A DNA stretch of 64,000 nucleotides, taken from positions 32,217,920 to 32,281,919 of the forward strand of contig CM034599.1 in NCBI GenBank assembly GCA_020091685.1, in the 5' to 3' direction. Made by a program: the position numbers and the translations under genes. The notes beneath the pieces were generated by a model. The model made no database searches and was not told the DNA's origin. It was given only the letters and a program-made list of their open reading frames with translations. Source of the stretch: Lutjanus erythropterus (lineage: Eukaryota; Chordata; Actinopteri; Lutjaniformes; Lutjanidae). Each line of letters begins with the position of its first letter. Position 1 is the first letter of the stretch. This document shows positions 35,131 to 47,110 of this stretch, piece after piece.

Positions 35131-38100
35131 TGACAAATGGGAAACTGTAAAGAAATGTTGAAAGTTAGATTTTGTTTACCATGCTTGGTGCAGTGGCACT
35201 GAGGGTGAAGAGATAATCATGCATTTTCCTTCCTTTCCTGTTCTTTAACTAAATGTAGACTGAGTACACATATGCCACTTTCAGCAGCAGCAAAGCATTT
35301 ACTTTGCAATTATTTGCATCAGTATTTTACCCTTTTCATTTGTAAATTGGTTTTTAATAATACAGAGTGTGATAAGGCTGCTCCATTATGTGTCGAAATA
35401 ATTTAGTAACCGTTTTATAAAAGAAAAACCCCACTTCAGGCCATTGGCATATGGAAATTATATCACAACTAAGCCGTTGCTGGCAGACACGCAGTGATGG
35501 ATTACCCTTCTTCTCCTGCAGCTATTATAGATCTATTGTCGGAGTCGTGGACTGTGAATAAATGGAAATGACACAGATAGACAATTGAAATCTGTTTATT
35601 ACTGATAGAACACAGCAGACATAAGACAGCGATGAGAGCAGGTGCAAATGTGCTAAACAAAGTATAATTGCTCTGTGGTGCTCGAGCTGAGGTATTACAA
35701 TTAACAGCAGCTAAAATCCTGGCACATACAAAATAAACTGAGAAACACAACAGATTTTTTACACCTAGGCTCACATCTGTTTCACTGCTGTAATCCTAGT
35801 AGTCAGTGTTGCATTTTGTCTCTTAACCTGGAATGAACTGTGTGCCTTCAGTCTTTCATCTTGAGATACGGGGTGATAGTGGGATAATACAGAGATATGT
35901 GCTGTAGGGGTGGCTTCTCATCTTATTTTATTTTCCAAGATAAGAGTACTTTATTGTCCTTAAAATGAGGTCGCTAGCTTATACTTAGTTTATTTATTGC
36001 TTATTCAAAAGAAACATCTGAGGACATGCAGTTATTCAGTGAACACTTTGATTCACTTAAACATGAGCAGAATGAAAGGTTTTTTAATAACGTTAGCTCA
36101 TATCAAAGCCTTTCAGAGGTAATGTAAGTGCTTTCAGAATTCAAGTTCAGGCAGCGCAGTGTTGTCACTGGAAAGGAACTTCATTCCAGTGTTGAATGGA
36201 GCTTGTGTGGCACTCAGGGACGGAGGAGTTCGCAACAAAGTCTCAGAAATAATGTTGATAGAACTCTTTCAGAGTGGCAGCAGCACCGAGTGTCACCCCA
36301 GAGGCTCCACCACAGACCTGTCAGTGTGCATAAGTCACAAACAGCTGATTTTCATACATGTATCCCCGGGCCACTTTCATAACACAGCGAATGATTGTGC
36401 TTTATTAAACAGTTTAGGGGAAACGGGGACAGCGGATGAGAGTGAGTGGTGACATGAATGAAAGGTCACATGATTCAACTGGATTTGAACTTGTCGTACT
36501 CGCCTGACTGGATGTTGAACTTGGTCAACTGAGATACTGGGATGACCCAGAGATACACTTTCAGAAATGATTTTTTTTAACCGCATCGCTGCTCTGTGAG
36601 GTACACATTCCTCAAGGAAAATGAGTGAAAATGATATGAGTGGGGGGATTTAACAAGCAACACATGTTTCAAGTCAGTTTGGATGAATGAGACAGTACAA
36701 AAGTGCCCTTTAAGAGAATTTTCCCCTGACCCTCTAAGAGTCTGCGAATGCTTTTAATTTGTAAGGTACATACTCTCTGTGTGGCTGTTTGAATGCTATA
36801 CAACTGTTGTAACCACATGTAACTGTGTGTTCACAGGAATACAGGGCAAGCTAGCCGGGCTAGCCAGTTAGCTTAACACTTTTCCGAATCTCTTAAATTA
36901 CCAAAACGACATTACAAAACATGAGCAGTGCAGTAAATACATTTAACACTCACTAGACATAATGATAACATGACAACAACGTAATGAAATACTCAGAGAT
37001 AATCTACCTGACAGCACATTGTCAGTGACTTCTGGACCGTAATGACAGCAGAAACATAGCAGAGAATGTAATTTAAATATACAGTTTCAAAATAAAGGTC
37101 TCTTTAGATAGAGTTCGCTACATGTTTTCCCTAAATGCTCAGGGCTGGCAGGGGCCAGGCCTGGGGGCTGCCAGGGTTGCAACATACTAACATCTGTTTC
37201 AGACCATAAAAGAAAAACTAGCTCCAATTTTGGATTACTACAAATGTTTCTTTACCTTAGATTATGCTAATCTGCTTTGATTGCTGTATGGCCTTAAACT
37301 GTAATTCTGCTTTCTGCATGTGTGAGTACACAAGGGTTGGCTAGGGTCCACGTGACATATATTTCATCATCATAGGGTGTATCTGTAGGCTCTGTGCAGC
37401 CATCCTTATACCTCCAATTTGCTGTATTGTTGCTTTTTTTTACTGCACTACAATAAATTATGGAATATTGTGCATGAGGAATGCATCCTCCAAGTGGACT
37501 TGAGCAGCATAGAACTTCTGCACGTCCATGGTGTCCACAACTGTCCATGCACTTGTCCATTTGGAGTATATTCAGGCCTTTAGCTTGCACACTGTCTTCC
37601 AAACAAACATTGATGCCACTCCTCTTTTCAGATATTCAGATATTAAACATACATGTGTCAAACTGTCAAATAGTCAGTGTATTCCTCATGTATCACTGTG
37701 TTTTCTACCTTGGCCGAATGAAGCAGACGATAACCACTGGGACATCTTTCATAATGCCAATACAACTCCACATTCCTGCAAGTTGATGCTAAAGTGATCA
37801 CACCACTCACTGCTGGCGTGTTCACAAAGGCAGGTTTCTATTAATAACAGGGGAGATGGGAAATTTCAAATTGCAATCCATCTCCCCGATTTGCCATTTA
37901 TTGATGGACATTGATGGATGGACTGCAGCCTCAGCTTTCGCTTAAAAGAAGGAAGGCCCCTGGTCTCGTTTCTCAGCATCCTTTGTTGTCAGACTGTAGC
38001 TGCTTTGTCCTCGTAACAGCTCTTTAAGGATGGCTCTTCAGGTAATGAATTGTGTGACAAGCAGCCTGCAAATACTGTCTGGTTGCTCGTGAAAAATTAA

Positions 38101-38324
38101 TGCGTTGACGTGTTGTCTTGTGAAGTGAGAATGGCTGCTTTGAGCTGATGTTTGGTGTCAGTGTGATGACATTAATTCCTTCTGTCAAAGTGGTGTTGGA
38201 CTGGGAGCTGGGTTAATTTACACCCTATTATACACGCTGTTAAAAAAATACAGTATCACAGAGGAAGTTTGGCCAGTAGTTTTTCTGAACTCATTGTTGT
38301 CATTATGGGCATCATTAGCCATGC
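35131..38324. other. gene-less stretch
   Basis: No repeat family except the possible tail at 35935. GCTAGCCGGGCTAGCC at about 36851 is a short palindrome. No exon signal found. Confidence 0.5.
35935..35985 (+). repeat. possible short retroposon tail
   Basis: AAGATAAGAGTACTTTATTG..TCCTTAAAATGAGG fits the same tail type but is short and diverged. Confidence 0.3.
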
Positions 38325-38660
38325 TTCCACCTGAAGTTCCTGGAACTTTTAGTCCCAAGAACTACTGGAATAAAAAGTTCCTTCAGCCCATTGTTGTCTG
38401 TGCTTCTACCAAGGTCTAAAGACCTAAGAAGATTAGGCAAATTAATCTGCTGACGTATTAAACAATGACAGCTGTTACGTTATTCGTGTGTGCAAGCATG
38501 CAACAACAATGACGCCATAAGAGGCAAAGGACAAAATTAAATCCTACAAGTGCGTGACCAGTCAGAAATGGGATTTTAGACCCTGGTCTCTGCTTTGGAA
38601 ACTCAGTTCCTCCAAAGGTTTCTACTCCTTGAGGAAAGTTCCTGCAGTATAAACCCGGTT
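38325..38660. repeat. probable MITE with GTTCCTGCAGTATAAAC-like ends
   Basis: CATGCTTCCACCTGAAGTTC..GGAACTTTTAGTCCC at the left and GGAAAGTTCCTGCAGTATAA at the right are partly inverted. GGAACT/AGTTCC words recur throughout, as in a known fish element with such ends. Boundaries approximate. Confidence 0.45.
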
Positions 38661-39889
38661 ATTGTCAATATGTTGACTTCCATACAATGGTCATAAATGA
38701 TCTGGAATGCTGTTGTTGAGGTCTTCACTATATGCTCTGGTTTAAAATGAGGCCAGTTACGTGTGTTAAGCATTCTGCACAACTTGGAAGTAACTGTTTT
38801 TCCTTTCACAATGAAAAAACTCTCCATCCTCCCACACTCTGTAGTGCCCACTTTTAAAAAGTGTTGTGATATTTTTTTCCTCTAAACTATAGAGAAAAAA
38901 TTCTCAGAACTAGAAAAGCTGCATTTGTTTCCAGACAGCTTCTCCTAGGAGGCTGAGAATTGTACCAGTGAGTAAAAAATTAAACAGTTAAGCTACAAAC
39001 ATGGTCAGTGTAGCATAAAATACAGTAATTTATGCAGACTTCTGGACTAGAACATTGTAATGAAGGTTTTTGTGTGGGTGTTTTTAGGATTTCTGCCCTC
39101 TCGAATTAACTTGTAGTTAAATTTTGCCTGTACTGTGCTCATTGTACCTTTTTACTTTCCATGGGCAGTTTCCTTTGCAGGACCTGACACACGAACACCT
39201 TTCGTCACGGAAGGTGTCATTCATTAGCAGTTATGGGGCTAATGTGCTAGCCATCTGCTAACCTCCCACCCTTGGAGCCAATAATTTGATTATTCATATG
39301 GAGCGCTGAGCTGCCTGCAGTTGGGCCGGGCGCCACTGGCTGTGAACAGATGTTGAAACGTGAACTAGCAGCCCTCGGCCTTGAACTCCACGCAGCTTCA
39401 AGCAGCGGTGTGCCATTCTGTGCCACTCAGACACGCGGTGATCTCCACCGACAGGCTTTACCAAGCAGCAGCCAGTCACCAGCTCCACTCGGGCCTGATG
39501 AGATCTGGAAATACGAGGCAGCAGAAGCCCAGGAGGAAGATACAATTCAATCACTAGACACACAGGCGGGCTGGCAGCAGTGTTTTCCACAGGCTGGCAG
39601 ATGTGCTTGTGCCTCTTAACCATATCTTGTCAGCCATGTTTCTTTGCCCACACTGCCAGTGTGTCTAGAGCTCAATTTGACCGCAGCTCTGCGACTAATG
39701 CTGTGATCATGTTGTGTCACATAAGATAGATGGGAGGTAGCATTGAGAATAATTCACATGTTAATATTTTTGGAGCTTTCACATCAGTGGACAACTCAAG
39801 ACAGTGGCAGCCAGTCATGTTGTAAACATTACCAAAATAGACAGACAATCATCAATCTTATGCCAAGCTTGTGACATGATTTTAAAGTT
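38661..39889. other. gene-less stretch
   Basis: 39290-39620 is GC-richer with open frames on both strands but without splice signals. Nothing else recognised. Confidence 0.45.
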
Positions 39890-40330
39890 GTGATGGCTTG
39901 ATACCACTTTTTCATGTCCGATATTGATATTGATTGGGCAACCTTGAGTATCTGCTGATCAATACCAATCTGATACCATCTTTTTCTGTCTCTTAAAAGA
40001 TTAACCTGTCAGTAATGCATTAAAATTTAGCATAAAAAAACATTGTGTTCAATCTGTGGAACAACGTGATGCAGTTATGCAATGTTTCTGCTTCTTTTTA
40101 TTTGAACTTTTTCACTCAGAGAACATTTAGCAGTAGTTTTGAGTGTTCAGCACCGTTCAAACATTCAAAATGAAATTTAATAACATTGCGTAAATACATC
40201 AATAGCACTCGGCTGTTTTGCTTTTTTTTCTTCCTTGAGCTTAAAAACAGAGCTGACATGACAACGGCTCAGCTGACAGGTCTCACTCACATTCTAGCTC
40301 CTGTTAACGTAACACATTCTGCTCATTTCT
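39890..40330. repeat. old dispersed repeat with CCGATATTGATATTG words
   Basis: GATACCACTTTTTCATGTCC, TCCGATATTGATATTG and CCAATCTGATACCATC are typical of a fish repeat with CCGATACCGATA words. The rest resembles unique AT-rich DNA, so the right boundary is a guess. Confidence 0.4.
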
Positions 40331-40345
40331 GTTACTCCTGACACA

Positions 40346-40366
40346 TCTCTCTCTCTCTCTCTCTCT
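40346..40366. repeat. TC microsatellite
   Basis: (TC)10 followed by TGCAG. It looks like a splice acceptor, but all three frames after it stop within about 25 bases. Confidence 0.95.
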
Positions 40367-41839
40367 GCAGCATGTTGCTTTAAGTTTTAGCTAAGCTTAT
40401 ACTGGATATCAGGTTGATGTGTCCCTATTTTAAAGCGGTGTCATGTGTGTTCTGGGATATTGTTGGTTTTGCATTGAAATTGGTTGAACTTTGATACAAA
40501 GTACACAAAATCTTAACTCACAGAACACTCCGTCAGTACCTAACTGGATGATTTAAAGTTCTTCAATCATTATGACTGCTGGATTGAAATGCAGATTCAA
40601 GTCAAGGTGTGTCAAAGGCAGAAATCACGTTAGCCAGCAAATGCCAAGTTTTTGCAGGTGTCATATTTAGTCGATATAAAACTATCAAAACCAAAAAGTC
40701 TGATGGGAAATATGCTATAAATAGACAATATAAAATTATAGTTATATAGTTATACATAGAGCGGAATTAAGCGGTGACTTGTAAGAGTGACAGTAATTGC
40801 CATGTTTGACCACGTGGCATTTTCCACGATACTGAACGATTCAGTTCTGACATGTTAAATTAGTATTTTCTTTTGTTATATATGATTAGATCCTTTCTTT
40901 TTCTGTATGAGGAGAGGGCAAAGAAGTTAACTTGATATGGCGATTTAAAGCATATGTTCAGTACTTGTTCTGTATGGCCAGAATTCTGCAATATTAAAGC
41001 TATATTGGCTGGCAAAAAGACAAGTCTGGTGTAAACTCTGTCAGAGCACAGGGAATTATGGACTCTTGGTGCTTGAAATCATTAAATATTAGCCTAGTAT
41101 TTTGTGTGCTACATTGATGATAACAGCTCAGTGCATCACAGCAGCTGAAATGTGTTAGGAGCCTGATTTTTGTATGTCTGTGAAACACTGGTCAGGAGGT
41201 GAGCTGAGGTAGGGGGCAAAGGACAACCATTAAGTAAGAACCCAGCCAGTAACAAATGATGTTTGAATTCCAATAAACAAATACCAGTTCCTTAACCGAA
41301 GCATGAAAGGAATGATTAGTTAAAGGGGGAAATTGTTTGGTCATAGTGTAAGTGTAGAGCAACTGTATTTTCTCCAGTGTGTGTTAAAGCAGCACTTCAT
41401 ATCATAAGCTCATTATATCTGAGCCATAAAGTGATTATGGGCTCCAGTAAGGCATTGTTCTGCTGTTGACAGGATTAAAGATGACTTTAGAGGGGGAGAG
41501 AGTGAGTGTTTGCTTGCTTTGTGTAAGCCAGCAGTGAAAGGGGCTGCGCGCTTGACTGTTTGCCAGCTGCGACACACCCTCCCTCCATTCTTTTACACAT
41601 CCATCTCCTGCCCCTCTATCTATCCATCTAGATATCTGTCTGCTTTGTTCTTGTTCAAAGGCGGCGTGAAGTGCTCTTTGTCATAGACTTGTCATCACCT
41701 GCTGTACAATTGTTTCAAGGATTTTAAGTGAATCCTTGACACACTAAAGGCAGTAAATCTCCCTTGTCAGTGTGGCATTGAGTAGTGTGTGTGTCACTGC
41801 ATTATTCCTTTGGAAAAATGATTATATGAATACAGCTGC
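40367..41839. other. gene-less stretch
   Basis: AT-rich, including an AT-only-like patch at 40715-40760. Nothing recognised. Confidence 0.5.
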
Positions 41840-42368
41840 TAGCTAGAACTATAATGCGTTCTTTGGCTTGTCCCCGTAGCAGAGCTCTTGTTGATTCCTG
41901 GAACTTAGAGGGGTAGACCTAGAACCCATAATGTTTCACTCAGAATCCCCAATGAGAGGCTCGAGAAAGAACGCTTCTGTGGTTTAATGGTTCTACCAAG
42001 AAACTTCTCTGGAGGTTCTATCCAGGATCTTTCGAAGAATGCTAAAAAGAACACACCCAGTAGGTTCTACTGAGAATCATTTTATATTCCAAGGGTTTTT
42101 ATCTAGAACTCACCCCAGGGGTTCTATCGAGAACCGTTTTATAGTCCAAGATTTTTATCTTGCCCAGATGTTCTACTGAGAACCTGTTTATTCACCCTTA
42201 ATGACAGAATTCTTCAAGGATTTCACTGATCCTTCTTCCAAAAAGTGTTCTTTGGATAAAAAGGGTTCATAATGGAACCTTTAATCTTACAAATAACTCT
42301 TAGTGAAAGGGAAGCAAATGGATTTGGGTGAAACCATTTGGAACCATTATTTCTAAGACTGTGTGAAT
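41840..42368. repeat. repeat rich in GGTTCTA..GAGAACC words, internally tandem
   Basis: GGTTCTACTGAGAATC (42063), GGTTCTATCGAGAACC (42120) and TGTTCTACTGAGAACC (42169) head successive units of about 50-57 bases that also share TTTTATA..TCCAAG and TTTTTATCT. The right edge TGGAACCATTATTTCTAAGA is typical of a fish non-autonomous repeat. It ends about 190 bases before the coding exon. Confidence 0.65.
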
Positions 42369-42527
42369 TTTAATCATTTATCTTCTGTTACTTTTAATAA
42401 CAAGATGTACATTGTTCAGTACTTCAGTTGCAGTGCAATGTCCCCATCCACCAGTCTACTGTACCTGTCACCATGTATATATCTTCCACTCACACACATA
42501 TTTTATCTCATTTTTTAGCGTCTGGAT

Positions 42528-42557
42528 TTCTAATGTGCTTTCTTCTCTTCCCCGCAG
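42528..42557 (+). promoter_or_regulatory. 3' splice site of the coding exon
   Basis: CTAAT at 42530-42534 matches the animal branch-point consensus. The polypyrimidine stretch from about 42538 ends in CCCCGCAG at 42557. No other AG lies between the branch site and this CAG, so the acceptor choice is clear. Confidence 0.75.
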
Positions 42558-42782
42558 AAGAAGACCGGAGTCGTGAAGACGCAGGAGAAGAAGGAGCGGT
42601 GGAAGGAGAAAAAGGTGGCAAAGCGGCAGAAGAAGGAAGACGAGGAGGTGGAGGAGGAGGACGAGAATGTCCAGCCAGTGGTGGATCCCCTGGAGAACGG
42701 CTTCCTCCATCACGCTCAGCGGGAGCAGGAGAGGATGAACGAGAGGCTGCTGAAGAAGACATACTCCAAGAAGAACAAAATG
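42558..42782 (+). CDS. internal coding exon, 75 codons, Lys/Glu-rich protein, gene not recognised
   Basis: This is an internal exon of an unidentified vertebrate gene. A pyrimidine tract and CAG lie immediately upstream (42541-42557), a branch-point-like CTAAT lies at 42530-42534, about 24 bases before the exon, and a GTCAGT donor starts at 42783. The open frame runs from the first to the last base, so both introns are phase 0. The peptide begins KKTGVVKTQEKKERW. Its first 26 residues are strongly basic, residues 27-36 are acidic, and residues 40-52 hold a hydrophobic, ordered-looking stretch (PVVDPLENGFLHH). An amphipathic, probably helical segment rich in Q, E, R and L follows, and the exon ends in a basic KKTYSKKNKM. 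Third codon positions are mostly G or C (AAG, GAG, GTG, CTG), unlike the surrounding AT-rich DNA, which supports coding. The charge pattern would fit a nuclear or nucleolar protein or a cytoplasmic coiled-coil segment; this is inference. I cannot name the gene. Neighbouring exons are not visible, so flanking introns must be long. Confidence 0.8.
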
Positions 42783-42788
42783 GTCAGT
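42783..42788 (+). promoter_or_regulatory. 5' splice site of the coding exon (GTCAGT)
   Basis: The exon ends ATG and the intron begins GTCAGT. This is a moderate match to the GTRAGT consensus, deviating at position +3. The reading frame stays open for 60 more bases into the intron before a stop, so the end rests on the donor and on the change to AT- and T-rich sequence. Confidence 0.65.
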
Positions 42789-45369
42789 GTGTTTTTGTTT
42801 GTTTTTTTTAAATTCAGTTTAACGCCAGAAATAAATCTATAAAAGAGTTTTCTTTTGTGGTGACAGAAGCCTCTTTTTTTAACTGAGAAGCAGGGCAGTC
42901 TTTTCAAATATATAGGTTACCGCCCGTCCGTCTGACAGCTGGTCCACATTCACTTTCATGCAGAAAAAGTTGACCAGTGTGAACCAAGCCTCGCACCCCT
43001 GTCAGATGTGACTTTTTCGTTCTGTCAGCAGGGACTTTGCACCACAGTGCTGAGGTTGTCATCACTTCGGTTCTCTCTATCAGTGCACCATCTACCCACA
43101 TCTCACTGTTCAGCACTGGATAAAATTATTTTCTTTTGTGAGCAGCATCTGCTGGCTGTCATTTGGAGTTCAGACGGTTGTCCCAGTCATTTTGAAAACA
43201 GTGGACTTATTGTGAATCTTTAACTGTTTGAGGTTTTGTGAACCAGCCTTTTGTAGTCAATAATGACGTTTCTCATGCTGTGCTTTGTGGTCACTCTGGC
43301 ACTAACTTCCTTTCTCTTGCTGCTGTCAAAAGGGACTTTTTGAAGGTTTTATCTTACCGTTTTTCAGTTGGTGCCAAACATTGTAGCACTTATCAATTGC
43401 ATTATCAATACACTCCTGTGTTAAGTTTTTTTGTTTGATTTAGTGTTCTTCAGCGGGGAACTTTTCCTCATTAGGTGTTTGAGGTGAAAGGTCTGGTTTT
43501 TCCCCATGTGGCTGCCACCAGTGATCTTTTGACCTCTTGACACTGTGTTGATGGCTGGCTGTATTTCTTAAGTCAGTATATTGTAGATACTCTTGGACAA
43601 GCCAGTCAAATTTTCTCTTGAGTTAAAATACTTAGTATTCAATAGTATAAAAGATTCTGAGCTTATCAATACTACATTTTTACTGTTTACTGTATGACTG
43701 GGTTTTGGTACCCACCCCTGCTAATACGACTATGTTTATTTGAGGAGATTAAATTCTTCTGAACAGTCATTAACTCTACATTTTCGCTTTCTAACTATTA
43801 TTAACATTATGCATCAGCAGTTGATTCACCCAGGACTCTGCTATAGCTCTCATAACCACCTCTGAGTTCAAACTGAACTTTGAACTTCACTGACAGAGTG
43901 GGAGTAGTTTACTGTGATTGTTGTTTCTACTGTGATAAACAGCGTATGGCCTAATACATTTTTGAAAAGAAAAGTTGTTGATTGAAAGCTTTGCTTCGAA
44001 GTAACAATTAATAGGAACCTTCACAGAAATTTAATACAGTCAAAAGTACAGTATTTGTCTTTCAAATGTAGTGTAGCAAAAAAAATCTTAATTACTGTAC
44101 ATATAGAATAGCTACAAACGGTACATTAGATAGGTTGAAATCCTATTTAATATCTAGTCTATAGTTAAAGCAAATTGTTTCCCCTTGTGCCCGCACACCC
44201 CACTAGAGGAAGCTCAGGCAGGCTACAGGATCACTGAAGGAGTGCAAGACGAGCGCAACATTGTGATTTGACAATAACAGGTGACCATGAGTCCTACGCT
44301 ATAGCTTTAAATCATCTGTCAATGTTAAGCTAAACCTGTTATCCTGAAAACAAAAGCCCACTGCTCTGAAAATACACACTCTGGACTCACTCTGCAGTTA
44401 AGAGACTGCCTGCCTTACTGTCTGCCAGACTCCATTAACATATTTCTCAATTTCACCATTAGAAACCTCTACTCCCTCTAAGAGATTAAGGATTTTTTAC
44501 GACCAATGTGGTGAACATTCTGCAGTAATTTGACCTAATTAACATGAAACGGTCAAACAATAACACAAGTTACAGACAGGAATAGAAATGTCAGAGGAGG
44601 ACACTGCAGCTGTAGTGCTGTCAGAGAAGTGAGTATTTCCACTTGGAAGATTTGTATTTCTTTACTGTCCACCCCTGGGTGCAACAGAGCAGCTAATACA
44701 GAGGTGAGGACGCACAACAGAAGCCAAGGACAGATTGGCTGATACACAGACGTGATTGTAGTGTTTTGTGTAGTTCACTTGCTGAAACAAAAGAGAGGAG
44801 GAGATGGGTTAGAAAAGCATCATGAAGGAAGAACTCAACAGAATCAGTCAAACAGCATTTGGACCTTATTGAAGGGTGACAAATGTGACTCATATACATG
44901 AGCCACAGTGATCCCTGCTGCAACCAAAAGTGTTTGTGTTTTTCAAACAAAAAGTTGGTATGCCGCCTTCAGGTGGGTTTATCCTGCCATCCTATTCTTG
45001 TTTTCCTTCATGACTGCAGAAGTGCTTTTCTGTTTGTTTATGCAGATAGTGGGCTGCCAATATCCCCGGCTTCAAGCACACTGCTGAGCCCACAGACTCT
45101 GAGTCTGTCCCAGTGAGATAGCCCATCTATGTGTTAACAGTTTGTTTAAATGGGCGGATGTTTTTATGCTCCTGTCCGAGGCCAAGATCCACCATAGTGC
45201 TGTTGAGGATAAGAGGGGAAATGTAGCCAGGAAGCCAAACTAAATAATGAGGCTATGTAGCCCGGAGGCCTCCTCCACAGACAAAAATATCTCTCTTAGA
45301 TAAGATTTCCTGAGGAAGTTAACATGGCTGAAAATGAGTTTGGCTGTGATATTTAGTTTGCTAAGAGAC
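42789..45369. other. intron downstream of the coding exon
   Basis: Apart from the repeat fragment at 43560-43722 I see no feature. No further exon of the same gene was identified on the + strand before the repeat-dense block that begins near 45370. Confidence 0.5.
43560..43722. repeat. old repeat fragment ending GGTACCCACCCCTG
   Basis: CTTAGTATTCAATAGTATAA, TACTGTATGACTGGGTTTTG and GGTACCCACCCCTGC. The reverse strand end CAGGGGTGGGTACC is typical of fish hAT-like repeats. Confidence 0.4.
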
Positions 45370-45440
45370 AGTTAGAATTTATGTATTTAGCTGATGCTCT
45401 TATCCACAGTGCAAGTGCAATAGGCTGCAATTACTGAACC
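45370..45440 (+). repeat. short interspersed repeat fragment
   Basis: TATTTAGCTGATGCTCTTAT CCACAGTGCAA resembles the frequent fish word ATTTAGCAGACGCTTTTATCC. Only this piece is recognisable, so the parent element is unknown. Confidence 0.4.
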
Positions 45441-45827
45441 CGATCTACATTCCAGTGCAGATAATAACTCCATATCAACAACCTGCTGCTATCATGTGGA
45501 AACCAAAGCTGGAGTTCACGTTTTACAGTAAGTTCACTGAAGATTTACTACTCGTGTTCCCAAAGACATTAAGATGAGAGATTATGGAAGCAGCTCAAAC
45601 CACACAAGAGAACTGAAGCTGAAAAAATTTTGTTTTTTTCTTTTTTTTATCTTTATACCCACCAGCAGTGCGAATTTTATTTATCCCTGGAATATATAAT
45701 AGGGAAATGAAGAATGAGGGAAAAGTTTTTTGGGTTTTTTTTGTAAATTTAAAACACTTAATCCTGTGTCTTAAGAGAAACTGTATTATTTTTGCTCCCC
45801 AAGAGCCTGACTGACACACTGGATTTT

Positions 45828-46205
45828 TAGGGTTGATGCCAGTACAGATATTAGGGAATAAAAAACTTCTGATCCGATATATGAGCAGATACTCGTTATT
45901 TATTTGTAATGTTAAACAGACTATATACAGCACATATACACATTTTTTGCAGTGATCCCTCAAATGTGGTGATCACTTGGAGGCAGGATATTTTACTGGT
46001 TAGTTTAACAATAAATATACAGAAAATTCTGCCTATAAAACTAAAAAGTGACAGATATATTGACAGAAATGTTGGTCCGACTGTACATCCTGCATATACG
46101 AAATGCACCTACCTTCAGATTGTATTTTATCACTGTCAGCCAAACTACAAGTCTGAATATATTTTGAGCAAAATGAATTTTTTGAAGTTCACACCTCAGC
46201 CCTGA
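45828..46205. repeat. dispersed repeat with GCAGGATATTTTAC core, copy 1
   Basis: Starts TTAGGGTTGATGCCAGTAC, then GTGATCCCTC at about 45951 and GGCAGGATATTTTACTGGTT at about 45982. The same order occurs at 61511-61700. Probably an old non-autonomous DNA element; boundaries uncertain. Confidence 0.5.
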
Positions 46206-46984
46206 AATGACTGTGCACATGAAGTGCACAAAACGACAGGGATGTGGTCTTTATCAGCAGAGGCTTATGTGTCAGTGAACCACTGCAATGAATGTCTCTT
46301 CAGCACATCACAGCAACGGAAGAAGAAGTCTCCTAAAAACACCTCAGTCCAGTGATCCAGAGATAACTGGAAATGTCTGCCTTCCCAGCTGGACCTCGAT
46401 CTATAAAATACTGCTGGTCGTCCTTCTAAACTTTCCAATCCCTCTCTTATTTCCTGTATCAGTTGCTTACTTCAATCTCAGTATCTGGCTGAAGCGGTGT
46501 TTGACTGTCTTGTTGTCTTAGAACAAGCAGCACAAAAAATGCCTTTGATACATAACTAAAACTCCCAATTCCCAGCTACATTATTATTGTTTTGAGAACT
46601 AACAATTATCCTGTGTTCACAAGCTGTGTGAAACACCCTTTTCCAGTCATAATCACAGTGCAGATGAGACTGACGCCATGATCATGTTGCATAACTAATT
46701 AATTATAGATAACACTATGAAATATGAAACAGTTGATCTGCACCTTTAAATAAACATTTAGAGAGCTGAACGGATCCTCGCTGCTTATTTAGTTTTAACT
46801 ACGATTGTTGTTTGAGCAGGCCTGTTTCTTAAAACCACAGCTGCCCACTCCCACAGCTTTTTATCCCACACCCAACTGTTTCCACAATATGATTTATGAA
46901 TTATTGCCAAATAGGAATTTGTGCTTGGGCAAGAAAAGTTACATTACAGCATGGGCAAACCAACAACAGTGAGCCACCCTGCCT

Positions 46985-47110
46985 ACTGCTGCACCTAACA
47001 ATTATTTTTTTTCTTTTTCTTTTTTTTCTTTGATTAGTTAATTTGTTGATCATTCTAAAGTTTTTTTTCTCTTAATTAATATAACCATTAATTAACCCAA
47101 ATAACTATAA
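46985..47110 (+). mobile_element. fragment of a GGGCTGCAACTAA-type element
   Basis: GCTGCACCTAACAATTATTT begins the fragment. TGATTAGTTAATTTGTTGAT and TTAATTAATATAACC follow as decayed CGATTAAT words. T-rich expansion (7-9 T runs) separates them. The rest of the element is not recognisable. Confidence 0.5.

Noticed and set aside
40340-40400. (TC)10 followed by TGCAG, resembling a strong 3' splice site
   Set aside because: All three frames meet a stop within about 25 bases and no donor follows; it is a microsatellite.
42428-42811. Longer + strand frame (127 codons) and two minus-strand frames overlapping the coding exon
   Set aside because: These are other-frame readings of the exon; Gly/Glu- or Pro/Ser-rich and running across the acceptor, so not separate genes.
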